Shown piece by piece: positions 10,385 through 19,339 of a stretch of DNA of 64,000 nucleotides; within the stretch, counting starts at the first letter, position 1; each line of letters opens with the position of its first letter. Source of the stretch: Peribacillus deserti (GTDB lineage Bacteria > Bacillota > Bacilli > Bacillales > DSM-1321); NCBI RefSeq assembly GCF_016909175.1, contig NZ_JAFBFI010000006.1, positions 124,001-188,000 on the forward strand, written 5' to 3'. Below the pieces are notes generated by a model. That model saw nothing but the letters and a program-made list of their open reading frames with translations. It was not told where the DNA came from and did no database searches. The position numbers were made by a program, and so were the translations under genes.

Positions 10385-11845
10385 TCATTTTGTTACTAAG
10401 AACTCCCTTGCAACAAGCCTGTCATCAAAGTCATGTATTTTATCTCCCACGATTTGATAAGTTTCATGGCCTTTTCCAGCAATAATAATCACATCTCCAC
10501 TTTTTGCTTCAGAAATGGCATGCTCAATTGCCTGTTTTCGGTCAGGAATTACGGTATAATCCAGGCCTTTAACGCCTTCCTCCATATCCTTAATGATTTC
10601 AAGCGGATCTTCGCTTCTAGGATTGTCGGCTGTGAAAATCGGGTTTGTAGCCAGTTCGCAGGCAATCTGTGCCATTAGGGGCCTTTTCGTCTTATCCCGG
10701 TCACCGCCGCACCCAACTACCACGAACACCCGCTGCTCTGCAAATTCCTTAACCGTCCGGATCACATTTTCCAGACTATCCGGAGTATGAGCATAATCGA
10801 CGATGACCGCAAAATCCTGTCCTTCATCAACAAGCTCAAAACGACCTGAAACCCCTTTTACTGCTTCAAGAGAAGTTAACATTGATGGTATGTCTAATCC
10901 CGCACAAAGACCTGCAGCTATGGCAGCGAGAGTGTTATATACACTAAACTTTCCAGCCATCTTCAGTTTCACCTCTGTGCTCTCCCCCAGAGCTGTCAGG
11001 GTGAATCGAGTACCCGACGAAGAAATCGCTACATTTTTTGCCATAACATCAGCAGCCTCGTCTATTCCGTATGTTAAAACGTGGGCTGCTGTATATTTCA
11101 TGAAATCTGCTGAAGCTGGATCATCAGCATTAAGAACAGCAAACTTTGGTTTCGCTTCGCTGTAGCTATTCCCAAGCCGCGAGAATAACAGCCCTTTTGC
11201 AAATTTATAATTTTCCATAGTGCCATGGAAATCCAAATGATCCTGCGTCAGGTTTGTGAATATCGCAATGTCAAAATCACAGCCATTCACCCGGCCCAAT
11301 TCAAGAGCATGAGAGGACACCTCCATTACAGCATGAGTTACTCCCCGTCCTGTCATCTGTTTAAATACTTTTTGCAGAGTGAGACTGTCGGGGGTCGTGT
11401 TTTTCGTCTCCTGCTTTTCATCGCCAATTTTGGTATACATTGTACCGATCAGACCTGTTTTAGAACCTGCATCTCTTAAAATTTTTTCAATTAAATGGCT
11501 AGTAGTTGTCTTTCCATTTGTCCCTGTTATGCCAATTAAATTCAGCTGCTGAGTTGGATGACCATGGAAAGCATCAGCAAGGATGGCCATCGCTTTGGTA
11601 GTATTTGGAACTACTATCACAGGTATTTTCACATCGAGCTCTCTTTCAGCAATAATGGCCTTTGCCCCCCGCTCTACAGCAAGACTAGCAAAATCATGGC
11701 TGTCCACCGTATAGCCTTTAACACAAATAAATAAACTTCCTTCTTTTATTAATCTATGGTCATTCTCAACTGAAGTAATATCAGGATTATCAACCGATAC
11801 AGGTGATAATAAAGGCAAGTGGCTTAACAAACTATGTAACTTCAT
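10385..11845 (-). CDS. murE: UDP-MurNAc-tripeptide synthetase, meso-DAP type
   Basis: Adds the third stem-peptide residue to UDP-MurNAc-L-Ala-D-Glu. The ATP-binding loop [11 protein letters not shown] lies at residues 105-115. The C-terminal motif DNPRSEDP is the signature of enzymes that add meso-diaminopimelate rather than lysine, so the wall is inferred to be A1-gamma type. ATG at 11843-11845 (MKLHSLL) was chosen over a GTG five codons earlier because it matches the family start and has GTGAGG upstream. The gap to spoVD contains a terminator. Confidence 0.96.
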   Translation of the reverse strand: MKLHSLLSHLPLLSPVSVDNPDITSVENDHRLIKEGSLFICVKGYTVDSHDFASLAVERGAKAIIAERELDVKIPVIVVPNTTKAMAILADAFHGHPTQQLNLIGITGTNGKTTTSHLIEKILRDAGSKTGLIGTMYTKIGDEKQETKNTTPDSLTLQKVFKQMTGRGVTHAVMEVSSHALELGRVNGCDFDIAIFTNLTQDHLDFHGTMENYKFAKGLLFSRLGNSYSEAKPKFAVLNADDPASADFMKYTAAHVLTYGIDEAADVMAKNVAISSSGTRFTLTALGESTEVKLKMAGKFSVYNTLAAIAAGLCAGLDIPSMLTSLEAVKGVSGRFELVDEGQDFAVIVDYAHTPDSLENVIRTVKEFAEQRVFVVVGCGGDRDKTKRPLMAQIACELATNPIFTADNPRSEDPLEIIKDMEEGVKGLDYTVIPDRKQAIEHAISEAKSGDVIIIAGKGHETYQIVGDKIHDFDDRLVAREFLVTK

Positions 11846-12046
11846 ATTTTCATTCCTCACTATCTAAAACTTGACACTAATTAATATTCTATACGAAATC
11901 CATGCGTTCCGCTAATTAAATGGGCAATTTTAAAAAAGAAACGGCAAACTCATTCCTTTTGTCCCACAAGTCTGGTAAATCGTGCTAGCGTTCGGTTAAT
12001 GAGGGCTTATTATTAAAGATGTTATTAAGCCTGCCAGCTGCACAGA

Positions 12047-12077
12047 AAACGGCTGGTTTTTTTAAACACAGCCGTTT
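12047..12077 (-). terminator. Hairpin after spoVD
   Basis: AAACGGCTG and CAGCCGTTT form a 9 bp stem. On the minus strand it is followed by TTTT, consistent with spoVD termination. The T-tract on the plus strand is longer, so the hairpin may work in both directions even though no plus-strand gene ends here. Confidence 0.55.
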
Positions 12078-12100
12078 TTTTACCAACATATATTTTATAC

Positions 12101-14023
12101 TTATTCAGCTTTTTCGCCAAGATAAATTCTTATAGTGGAACCTTCTTTTACTTTTATGCCAGGCGGCGGTGACTGCTTTACAACCAGATCGCCTTTCCCG
12201 GCCACATCCAGATTAATGTTAAAAGGCTGTGTCTGCAGCTCTTTAACCGTCATTCCCTTTAAATCTGGAATCTCGATCATAACGGGATCAAGCCAGTTTG
12301 TTTTTTTCTCTATCTGATTCTTTCGCGGCGGTACTCCCATAGCTCTAAGCGAATCATTCATGATTTTACCAACAATAGGCGCTGCAACTGTTCCCCCGAA
12401 TTGAACGGTTCCCTTCGGATTATCCACTGCCGTATAGACTACAATTTGCGGATCATCTGCAGGAGCAAAACCGATAAAGGAAACGATATAATTACCTTCC
12501 ATATATCTTCCATTCTTTACTTTTTGGGCAGTTCCAGTTTTGCCGCCCACTCTGTAAGACTCAACAAAAGCCTTACCACCGGTCCCTTGCGCAACGACCG
12601 ATTCCAAAGCACCCCTAATTTGTTTGGAGGTTTCCTCCGAGATTACCTTTCGTTTAGCAGAAGGTGTTTTTCTCATTATTACTTCCCCTGTTTTTGGATC
12701 GGTAAGTTCCTTGGCTATATACGGCGTATACAAGGTCCCTCCATTAACAGCAGCAGAGACAGCTGCTACCTGCTGAATCGGTGTCACAGAAACTCCCTGT
12801 CCGAAAGCAGTGGTAGCCTGTTCAACCGGGCCGACTCTATCTAGATTGAAGAGAATTCCTCTTCCTTCACCCTGAAGATCTATGCCCGTTTTTTCTCCAA
12901 ATCCAAAATTCTTAATATAGGAAAATAGTTTATTTTTACCCAATCTTTCTCCTAATTCAATAAACCCGGGGTTACAGGAATTTTGAACCACCTCTAGGAA
13001 AGATTCGGATCCATGGCCGCCATGCTTCCAGCAGTGGAGCCTTGCTCCTCCAACTTCAACGGATCCAGAGTCATAAAACTGATCATGTAAAAGATCAACC
13101 TTTTTCTCTTCAAGAGCCGCAGCCAGCGTAATAATTTTAAAGGTGGAACCAGGCTCATATGTACTCCATACAGGCAGATTCCGATTATAAATTTCCTGGG
13201 GCACATCTCTAAACTTGGCAGGATCAAACGTCGGCCTGCTGGACATGGCCAATATTTCCCCTGTTTTTGGATCCATTGCAATCGCCACAATTCCATCCGG
13301 ATTATAGGCAGCTTCCGCGTTATCAAGCTCTCGTTCTACAATCGTCTGGATCTTGCTGTCAATTGTAAGCTTTAAATCCAGCCCGTCATCGGGGGCTTTA
13401 TAATCATCAGCCATTTTTTCCATTCTTTTTCCTTTGGCATCCGCGTAAAATTTGACATATCCTTTGCTCCCCTTTAGTTCCTTATCATAAGAAAGCTCAA
13501 TACCCATGAGCCCTTGATTATCAATCCCAGCAAAACCCAGAACATGGGAAAGATATTTACCAAACGGATAATGCCTTTTAGAATCTTCAGCAATATAAAT
13601 CCCTTTCAGTCCTAGCGCCCTTAATTCCTTCGCTTTCTCATGCGAAATCTTCCTGCCCTCAGGAATTTTCACCATAGATTGCCTCGAAGTAATCAACTGG
13701 TATGCCTTCTGCCTATCCATTTTCAAAATAGAGGCCAGCTTTTCAGAAGTATCTGCTGGATCCTTAACCTGCCGCGGCACTGCATAAATAGTGGGAGCAC
13801 TGATATTGGTTGCCAGTGCAACCCCATTCCTGTCCAAAATCTCCCCCCTCTTCGGCTCAAAAGGCAGGTTCCTGCTCCATGAATCCTTTGCCCGCTCGGT
13901 TAGGGAGTTTCCAAGAAAAAACTGAACATACCCGAGCCTCACGTCTATTATTAAAAAAATAAGCAAACCCGCAATCAGCGCAATCGCCAATCTCTTACGT
14001 ACCGTTACATTTGAAACACGCAT
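12101..14023 (-). CDS. spoVD: Sporulation-specific penicillin-binding protein SpoVD
   Basis: Class B PBP transpeptidase for spore cortex, partner of SpoVE. Domain order: short cytoplasmic tail, one transmembrane helix (RLAIALIAGLLIFLIIDV), PBP dimerisation domain, transpeptidase domain with the active serine in EPGSTFK (near residue 293), SCN-type motif QNSCNPG and KTGT in VGGKTGTAQK, and one C-terminal PASTA domain. ATG at 14021-14023 has GGAGGTG upstream; the longer frame adds 16 non-homologous residues and was rejected. It follows pbpB as in Bacillus subtilis, where it is sigma-E dependent. Confidence 0.95.
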   Translation of the reverse strand: MRVSNVTVRKRLAIALIAGLLIFLIIDVRLGYVQFFLGNSLTERAKDSWSRNLPFEPKRGEILDRNGVALATNISAPTIYAVPRQVKDPADTSEKLASILKMDRQKAYQLITSRQSMVKIPEGRKISHEKAKELRALGLKGIYIAEDSKRHYPFGKYLSHVLGFAGIDNQGLMGIELSYDKELKGSKGYVKFYADAKGKRMEKMADDYKAPDDGLDLKLTIDSKIQTIVERELDNAEAAYNPDGIVAIAMDPKTGEILAMSSRPTFDPAKFRDVPQEIYNRNLPVWSTYEPGSTFKIITLAAALEEKKVDLLHDQFYDSGSVEVGGARLHCWKHGGHGSESFLEVVQNSCNPGFIELGERLGKNKLFSYIKNFGFGEKTGIDLQGEGRGILFNLDRVGPVEQATTAFGQGVSVTPIQQVAAVSAAVNGGTLYTPYIAKELTDPKTGEVIMRKTPSAKRKVISEETSKQIRGALESVVAQGTGGKAFVESYRVGGKTGTAQKVKNGRYMEGNYIVSFIGFAPADDPQIVVYTAVDNPKGTVQFGGTVAAPIVGKIMNDSLRAMGVPPRKNQIEKKTNWLDPVMIEIPDLKGMTVKELQTQPFNINLDVAGKGDLVVKQSPPPGIKVKEGSTIRIYLGEKAE

Positions 14024-14054
14024 AATCGCACCTCCATAAGCCTTCGCTGTTATG

Positions 14055-14062
14055 AATCTATG
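14055..14062 (-). promoter_or_regulatory. Possible sigma-E -10 element of spoVD
   Basis: On the minus strand CATAGATT lies about 31 bases before the spoVD ATG and resembles the sigma-E -10 consensus CATACANT with one mismatch. No good -35 match is present 13-15 bases further upstream, so this rests mainly on spoVD being a sigma-E gene in related organisms. Confidence 0.3.
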
Positions 14063-14247
14063 CTTGTACATGTTAATTCAGAACCAGCATTCAGCTGAAA
14101 ACCCCTATCCCGATGTGTGCGGGCTGCTGGATTAGGAGCACTGAGTATTTAGATTTAAGGGCAGAAAGTAGCAGCTCTTTTGTTTAGTGGTATGTTTTTT
14201 CTTTTGAGTCTGTGTTTTATAATGAATTCTCACTTTGAGGCTTTGTG

Positions 14248-14452
14248 TATGAGTTAGTTTTACTGCGTAATTTCGCAATAAATAAATGAGGGACTCATCT
14301 GCATCCGAAATGTCTTATTGAGAAAAAGAGTTTCTTACCCTATGAGCTGTTAACAAAAAATTATGAGCGGTTTTCGAAAAAATATGAGTAGTGTTTTAAT
14401 ATTTATAAGCCGGTTTTTTGAAAAAATGAGCCGTAATTCGAACAATATGCGC
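14248..14452. repeat. Degenerate array with 21-base period
   Basis: The core TATGAGC or close variants (TATAAGC, AATGAGC, TATGCGC) begins at 14341, 14362, 14383, 14404, 14425 and 14446, an exact 21-base period. Weaker cores lie upstream near 14248, 14286 and 14317. Units are separated by GTTTT and AAAAA tracts. It lies in the pbpB-spoVD gap, where no gene was seen. Confidence 0.7.
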
Positions 14453-14540
14453 CATCACCTTACTTTTCACCCAAACGGTTTCGCTTTTTGTTCAATGTTG
14501 GCATGCCTAACCACAGAACTTCTCTCCCAACACCCACAAA

Positions 14541-14578
14541 AAAACAGGGGAAAACGCATTTCCCGTTTTCCCCTGTTT
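14541..14578 (-). terminator. Strong terminator after pbpB
   Basis: On the minus strand a stem of about 15 bp (AAACAGGGGAAAACG with CGTTTTCCCCTGTTT) is followed directly by a run of T. It starts immediately after the pbpB stop and should separate the vegetative cluster head from spoVD. Confidence 0.88.
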
Positions 14579-14580
14579 CT

Positions 14581-16782
14581 CTATGAGCCTCTATTTTCTT
14601 CATCTGTTTCCGGTTCTTTCTTTTGTGTATCTTCTGGTGTTTTCATTTGGACGATTAAATAGTCTTTATCTGATAGTTTGTTGCCGGCCTTTATATTTTG
14701 TTTAACCACATATCCATTACCTACTGTTTGCAAGGGGATGCTGCCGATTTTTGCCAGCTTCATAGCATCTCTCAGCGACCAGCCTTTCATGTTGGGTGCA
14801 GTTAATTGTCCTTCACTGCGTAGTATTATCCGTTCACCCTCCAATAATTTTGTGCCGGGCTTTGGATTCTGGTCGATAATTTGTGTTCCTGTACCAAGAG
14901 TCGTTACTTGGTAGCCTCGTGATTTGAGTTCTTCTGCAGAACTTTTTATATCTTTTTCTGTAAAATCTTCAATCGCTTCTGCTTTCTTTGTTTCTGTTTT
15001 AGATGGCTCTATATTTAAATATTGGAGACTGTTTCGCATAACGGTATTAAAGATCATGGACACTGGGATGCCTCCGTCAGCATAATATTCCACTTCAGGC
15101 TGCTGAACAGCTACATACATGACAAGCTTAGGATCGTTCTTAGGGGCCATGCCTAGAAAAGAAAAAACATAGTTCTGATTTCCTTGCAGGTACTTTCCAT
15201 CAGGTCCCGGCATTTGTGCAGTACCGGTTTTACCTGCTACATCATACCCGTTAATTTTATAGCGTTTCCCTGTACCATTCTCAGCCGTCACTACGGTCCC
15301 GAGATAATCTCTCACCTTTTTAGCGGTTTCTGCGCTGATAGGCTGTGAAACTACCGTAGGTTTCGTTTCTTTAATTACTTTTTTAGTCACAGGATCTGCA
15401 ACTTCTTTTATGACAAACGGCTTCATCATTTTGCCGTCATTTGCGATGGCCGACGCCGCCTGAACCTGCTGGATTGGCGTAATAGCCGTCCCCTGCCCGA
15501 ATGCTGTTGTTACTTTTTCTATAGGCCACTTATACAGGATTTTGCCTGTTGCCTCATATGGGAGGTCTATTCCTGTAGGTTTATCGAAACCAAATTTAGT
15601 AAGGTAATTTCTGAATTTGTCTTCCCCGAGCTTCTCCATGGCCAATTTAGCAAAGGCTACATTTGAAGATCTTTGAAGGCCTTCAAGGTAGGATATGGTT
15701 CCCCATCCTTGTCCGCCGTTATGGTCTCTAATAACTCCCGACTTATTCACCTTGTATGTACCTGATTTATATAATTCGTTTGGATTAAAGACATTTTCCT
15801 GTACGCTTGCAGCTAATGTGAATACTTTCATAGTGGAACCAGGTTCGAAGGAGTCTTCTAAAGCCAGGTTCTGCCAGCCATTTTCTAACCCTTCTCTTGA
15901 TTTAGGATGAAACGTCGGCCTCTGGCTCATCGCAAGAATTTCGCCAGTTTTTGGATTGGCTACAATGGCAATCATTTTTTTAGGATTATATTTCATTTGT
16001 ACTGTATTTAATGAGTCTTCCAAAAAGGTCTGTATTTTCTTATCTAGAGTAACTGATACTGTAGATCCGTCTTTAGGAGCAGTGATTCTCTCCTTAGAAT
16101 TTGGAAGCAAAAAGCCCCATCTGTCACTGTCATATTTAACAATGCCGTCTGTCTCTTTTAAATACTTTTCCATTGTCTTCTCAAGGCCCATACTTCCCAT
16201 TGAATCTGTCTGCTTTGTTTTGGCATTAAATTTGTTTTCAGTAAAGCCGATAAGATGGGAAGAAAATACACCATTGGGATAAAATCTCTTCGATTCTCTC
16301 TGAAACATGATTCCTGGAAGTTTAAGAGATTCTATTTCATTCTTTGTCTGGTGGGTAATATCTTTTCCGGCAGTTCCAAATTCAACCTGAAATACACCTT
16401 TTTTGTTTAAAAGCTTAAAAATTTCATCTTCATCCATTTCGATGTATTTTGACAGCTTTTCAGCGGTTTTTTTCGGATCGACCACATGCTTGGGATTTTT
16501 CAGCGAGGATGTAACGGATCTGTCCAGAATGGCTGTTAATTTATAAGAAACAGTGTCTTCGGCGATCGCCTCACCGTTTCTGTCTACAATGCTGCCCCTG
16601 CGCGCTTCGAGTATGTCCTGCCTTAAATATTTTGTCTCGAGTTTTCTTGAAAGAGCAGTTCCCCCGGCTTCACCAGTAACCTGGATGAATAAAAACCTTC
16701 CAGCTAAAACAAAAAAGAGCAGTCCAAATATAAAAAATAGAAACACTGCTCCAGTAGAAATATTCTTTTGCTTTGTCTGCAT
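14581..16782 (-). CDS. pbpB: Division transpeptidase PBP2B
   Basis: Class B penicillin-binding protein that crosslinks septal peptidoglycan with FtsW. It shows an N-terminal transmembrane helix (residues about 11-34), a dimerisation domain, the transpeptidase domain with active serine in EPGSTMK (near residue 316), SSN in QRSSNVAFA and VAGKTGTAQM, then two C-terminal PASTA domains. Its 733 residues match the family. The ATG overlaps the ftsL stop by one base (TAATG), implying coupling. A strong terminator follows. Confidence 0.95.
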   Translation of the reverse strand: MQTKQKNISTGAVFLFFIFGLLFFVLAGRFLFIQVTGEAGGTALSRKLETKYLRQDILEARRGSIVDRNGEAIAEDTVSYKLTAILDRSVTSSLKNPKHVVDPKKTAEKLSKYIEMDEDEIFKLLNKKGVFQVEFGTAGKDITHQTKNEIESLKLPGIMFQRESKRFYPNGVFSSHLIGFTENKFNAKTKQTDSMGSMGLEKTMEKYLKETDGIVKYDSDRWGFLLPNSKERITAPKDGSTVSVTLDKKIQTFLEDSLNTVQMKYNPKKMIAIVANPKTGEILAMSQRPTFHPKSREGLENGWQNLALEDSFEPGSTMKVFTLAASVQENVFNPNELYKSGTYKVNKSGVIRDHNGGQGWGTISYLEGLQRSSNVAFAKLAMEKLGEDKFRNYLTKFGFDKPTGIDLPYEATGKILYKWPIEKVTTAFGQGTAITPIQQVQAASAIANDGKMMKPFVIKEVADPVTKKVIKETKPTVVSQPISAETAKKVRDYLGTVVTAENGTGKRYKINGYDVAGKTGTAQMPGPDGKYLQGNQNYVFSFLGMAPKNDPKLVMYVAVQQPEVEYYADGGIPVSMIFNTVMRNSLQYLNIEPSKTETKKAEAIEDFTEKDIKSSAEELKSRGYQVTTLGTGTQIIDQNPKPGTKLLEGERIILRSEGQLTAPNMKGWSLRDAMKLAKIGSIPLQTVGNGYVVKQNIKAGNKLSDKDYLIVQMKTPEDTQKKEPETDEENRGS

Positions 16783-17132
16783 TAGTCCTGCACGACCTTA
16801 ACATTGTTTTGATTTAATTTAAGGCCTAGCTCAGCTGCTTTTTTCCAGATTCTTTCATAAGTACTCAGTTCGCTTACCTGCACTTTCAAATCGCCGTTAA
16901 CTTTTTTCTGATCTTCGATTGATCCTTCAACCAGCTGGATGTCTCTATTGACAGAGTAGATAGCAGATTGGTTCGCAATGACTTTAATTCCCGCTCCTGC
17001 TACCAGCAAAGCAAAAACCACTAAAAGAATTTTTTCTCCAAAGGTGATGCCCGTCTTATGCCGGACAACGGATTGGACCTTCTTTTTAGGTTCAGCCTGC
17101 CGATCCTGAATATGTTTAGCTACAGTGCTCAT
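16782..17132 (-). CDS. ftsL: Cell division protein FtsL
   Basis: Small bitopic divisome protein that forms a coiled-coil complex with DivIC and DivIB. It has a basic cytoplasmic tail of about 33 residues, one transmembrane helix (KILLVVFALLVAGAGIKVI) and an extracytoplasmic leucine-zipper-like coiled coil. The 116 residues are typical. Sequence conservation in FtsL is low, so identification leans on topology and on the position between rsmH and pbpB. Confidence 0.9.
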   Translation of the reverse strand: MSTVAKHIQDRQAEPKKKVQSVVRHKTGITFGEKILLVVFALLVAGAGIKVIANQSAIYSVNRDIQLVEGSIEDQKKVNGDLKVQVSELSTYERIWKKAAELGLKLNQNNVKVVQD

Positions 17133-17154
17133 TGTTCTCCCCCTAATCTGTCAT

Positions 17155-18093
17155 TTATATTTTTTCAGCTATTCGCAGCTTTGCCGAGCGAGCACGGTTA
17201 TTCACTTCCAGCTCCTCTTCACTTGGCACGATTGGCTTTCTTGTTATGATTTTTATTATAGGTTTATATTCATCTGGAATAATTGGCAAACCTGGCGGAA
17301 GAGGCGGTACTTCGCCTAACTTTTTATATACCGATTTACAGATTCTATCTTCCAGGGAATGGAATGTTATCACCGATATCCGTCCTTGTGGAGCTAAGAG
17401 ATCGATAGCCTGATGAAGGGAATCTTCAAATACTCCTAATTCATCATTTACGGCTATCCGGATTGCTTGAAATATCCGCTTAGCTGGATGGCCGCCTTTT
17501 CGTCTGGCAGGAGCTGGTATTCCTTCTTTAATCAGCTCTACCAATTCGAATGTGGTCTCTATTGGCTTGATTTCCCTGGCAGCTTCTATTTTTCGGGCAA
17601 TTTGTTTAGAAAATTTTTCTTCTCCATATTGAAAAAAGATTTTTACCAGTTCTTGAAATGACCAGCTATTGACAACATCATAAGCTGAGAGACCAGAAGT
17701 TTGATCCATTCTCATATCAAGTGGTGCGTCGTTATGATAACTAAATCCTCTTTCCGGTGTATCAAGCTGCGGAGAGGATACTCCGAGATCATACAAAATT
17801 CCATCTACCTTATGTATGCCGCGATTACCCAGCTCTTCGGCAATGTGCTTAAAATTCCGTTGTATAATGGTCACTTGTTCACCATAATCCTTAAGCCTGC
17901 CCTGAGCATTTTTCACAGCAGTTTCGTCTTGATCAAAAGCAAATAACTTCCCCGACGGAGAAAGCTTGGACAATAAATACTCGCTGTGTCCTGCTCCGCC
18001 CATTGTACAATCCACATAAATACCATCTGGCTTAATATTTAAGCCGTCTACCGTTTCCTTTAGCAAAACGGTCGTATGCTGAAACAATAACAT
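17155..18093 (-). CDS. rsmH: 16S rRNA m4C1402 methyltransferase RsmH
   Basis: SAM-dependent methyltransferase (MraW) that N4-methylates C1402 of 16S rRNA. Motifs include [12 protein letters not shown] (SAM site), the FAFDQD strand and [10 protein letters not shown] near the C-terminus. The start is uncertain. ATG at 18091-18093 has GGAAGG only two bases away; a TTG at 18085-18087 has ideal spacing (8 bases) and gives MFQHTTVLL, the usual family N-terminus. The longer open frame overlapping mraZ lacks a ribosome site and is rejected. Position after mraZ is conserved. Confidence 0.95.
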   Translation of the reverse strand: MLLFQHTTVLLKETVDGLNIKPDGIYVDCTMGGAGHSEYLLSKLSPSGKLFAFDQDETAVKNAQGRLKDYGEQVTIIQRNFKHIAEELGNRGIHKVDGILYDLGVSSPQLDTPERGFSYHNDAPLDMRMDQTSGLSAYDVVNSWSFQELVKIFFQYGEEKFSKQIARKIEAAREIKPIETTFELVELIKEGIPAPARRKGGHPAKRIFQAIRIAVNDELGVFEDSLHQAIDLLAPQGRISVITFHSLEDRICKSVYKKLGEVPPLPPGLPIIPDEYKPIIKIITRKPIVPSEEELEVNNRARSAKLRIAEKI

Positions 18094-18139
18094 CACCTTC
18101 CAATCGAGAATGAACATATCCATTTGCGTGCTGCTGTTT

Positions 18140-18571
18140 TTAGATATCAAAACCAATCATATTTTCAGCAATCTCAGCAAATGAATCTTCGGAATTTGTA
18201 AAGTAGTCTTCCCAAAGAGGCTTGCTCCAAATCTCAATTCGATTGGAAACTCCGAGAACAACACATTCTTTTTCTAGCTGCGCATATGAAGTAAGCGGTG
18301 CGGGTATATTAATGCGGCCTTGTTTGTCTAATTCGCATTCTGATGCTCCTGAAAAAAAGAACCGCGTAAAGGCACGCGCATCTTTCTTGGTAAGCGGCAG
18401 AGCTTTTAGCTTTTCTTCGAGCTGCTTCCATTCTTCTAATGGATAACCAAATAAACACTGATCAAGACCGCGAGTCAATACAAATTCTTCGCCCAGGCCA
18501 TCACGAAACTTGGCTGGAACGATAATTCGGCCCTTGTTATCAATGTTATGATGGTATTCGCCCATGAACAT
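18140..18571 (-). CDS. mraZ: Transcriptional regulator MraZ
   Basis: First gene of the dcw cluster; a ring-forming AbrB-like DNA-binding protein that controls its own operon. Two SpoVT-AbrB half-domains are evident, each with the conserved DxKGRI/DKQGRI pattern ([12 protein letters not shown] and KQGRINIPA). Its 143 residues are standard. ATG at 18569-18571 was taken; a second ATG two codons later is possible. Five GTGG boxes upstream look like its operator. Confidence 0.96.
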   Translation of the reverse strand: MFMGEYHHNIDNKGRIIVPAKFRDGLGEEFVLTRGLDQCLFGYPLEEWKQLEEKLKALPLTKKDARAFTRFFFSGASECELDKQGRINIPAPLTSYAQLEKECVVLGVSNRIEIWSKPLWEDYFTNSEDSFAEIAENMIGFDI

Positions 18572-18574
18572 TTG

Positions 18575-18628
18575 CCACTACCCCCACTTTCTATTTTCAA
18601 TGTACCACATCCCCCCACTTTTCACCAC
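18575..18628 (-). promoter_or_regulatory. Candidate MraZ operator (GTGG boxes)
   Basis: Read on the minus strand, GTGG occurs five times just before mraZ, at 18575, 18584, 18605, 18615 and 18625 (left coordinates). Spacings are 9, 21, 10 and 10 bases, so the boxes fall on one helical face. MraZ proteins are known to bind direct repeats of short G-rich boxes upstream of their own gene. The nearest boxes overlap the ribosome-binding region. Confidence 0.65.
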
Positions 18629-18807
18629 CATTTTTATCTTTTTTAAAGGAGATTTAATTTGTTCCATCTTTGGCAGCAGAGACGGGCATGATTTTCGCCT
18701 GAATCATCCGAGCTTTTTACATCAGCCCGGAGAGCTTCATAAACGTTTCTCTTCATTAGCTGCCGCAGACTAACGATTATTATTTTTAAAAACAAAGCTC
18801 TGTTAAA

Positions 18808-18897
18808 CTTGCCTGTTGATTTCCTCTCCAGGCACTCGCTTTTTCGCGGATGGTCCGGAAGCCTCCTCGGCGTTACACGCCTGTGTGATCTCCCTTA
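18808..18897. repeat. Partial copy of a repeat widespread in Bacillus genomes
   Basis: The run TGTTGATTTC, AGGCACTCGCTTT, GCCTCCTCGGCG and TGATCTCCC, in this order, matches a GC-richer intergenic repeat that I recall from many Bacillaceae genomes. The copy seems truncated. It lies directly before repeat copy R2 in the mraZ-bshC gap. Confidence 0.55.
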
Positions 18898-18898
18898 A

Positions 18899-19165
18899 TA
18901 GAAAAGCGGAGGACGGTGACTTTCAAGCTAGTTCTTTTTAGAATATTGTGATGAACAAACTCGTTACTAAACGACTCTATAGAAAGTCAGACACCTGATA
19001 TAGAAGACTTGCTGATTGGCAAGCGACAGTGAAGACAGAAGCTTAGTCGCCCTTATGCGTTAGCCAGGCATAAGACGAGCGGCAGCGAAAGGCGCTTTTT
19101 GCCTTTTGATGGTGATTGGCTTATGACCGAAGGTGTCAGTCCGAAGCTAGACAATATCCGCTTTT
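18899..19165 (+). repeat. Copy R2 of the dispersed hairpin repeat
   Basis: It contains GAAAAGCGGAGGACGGTG, GACACCT, GGCATAAGACGAGC, GATTGGCTTATGAC, AGGTGTC and GAAGCTAGACA. GACACCT pairs with AGGTGTC and CATAAG with CTTATG. Between the outer and inner stems lies an extra segment of about 78 bases (AAGACTTGCT through CTTATGCG) that is also present in copy R8. Short open frames here are repeat sequence, not genes. Confidence 0.75.
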
Positions 19166-19293
19166 CCCGCAGGACATTAAAGTACCATCCTCGAATTCTC
19201 ACCGCACGAAGGAAATGCGAATGCATTTTCGAGGATCTCGCGCCTGCAGCGAAGATCAACATAATGACAAAATCAACAATGAACTTTAACATA
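19166..19293 (-). repeat. Second repeat module joined to R2
   Basis: In reverse complement this reads GCTATGTTAAAGTTCATTG, TTGATTTTGTCAT, TTGATCTTCGCTGCAGGCG. The same module, with a handful of differences, abuts the YtvI-like gene at 40661, and there too it is joined to a copy of the hairpin repeat in the same relative orientation. Confidence 0.7.
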
Positions 19294-19308
19294 GCAAAAC
19301 AAAAAAAC

Positions 19309-19331
19309 AATGCCCCATTTTAACGGGCATT
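19309..19331 (-). terminator. Terminator after bshC
   Basis: On the minus strand AATGCCC and GGGCATT form the stem and TTGTTTTTTTG follows. It lies just past the bshC stop. Confidence 0.8.
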
Positions 19332-19339
19332 GCTTTCTT

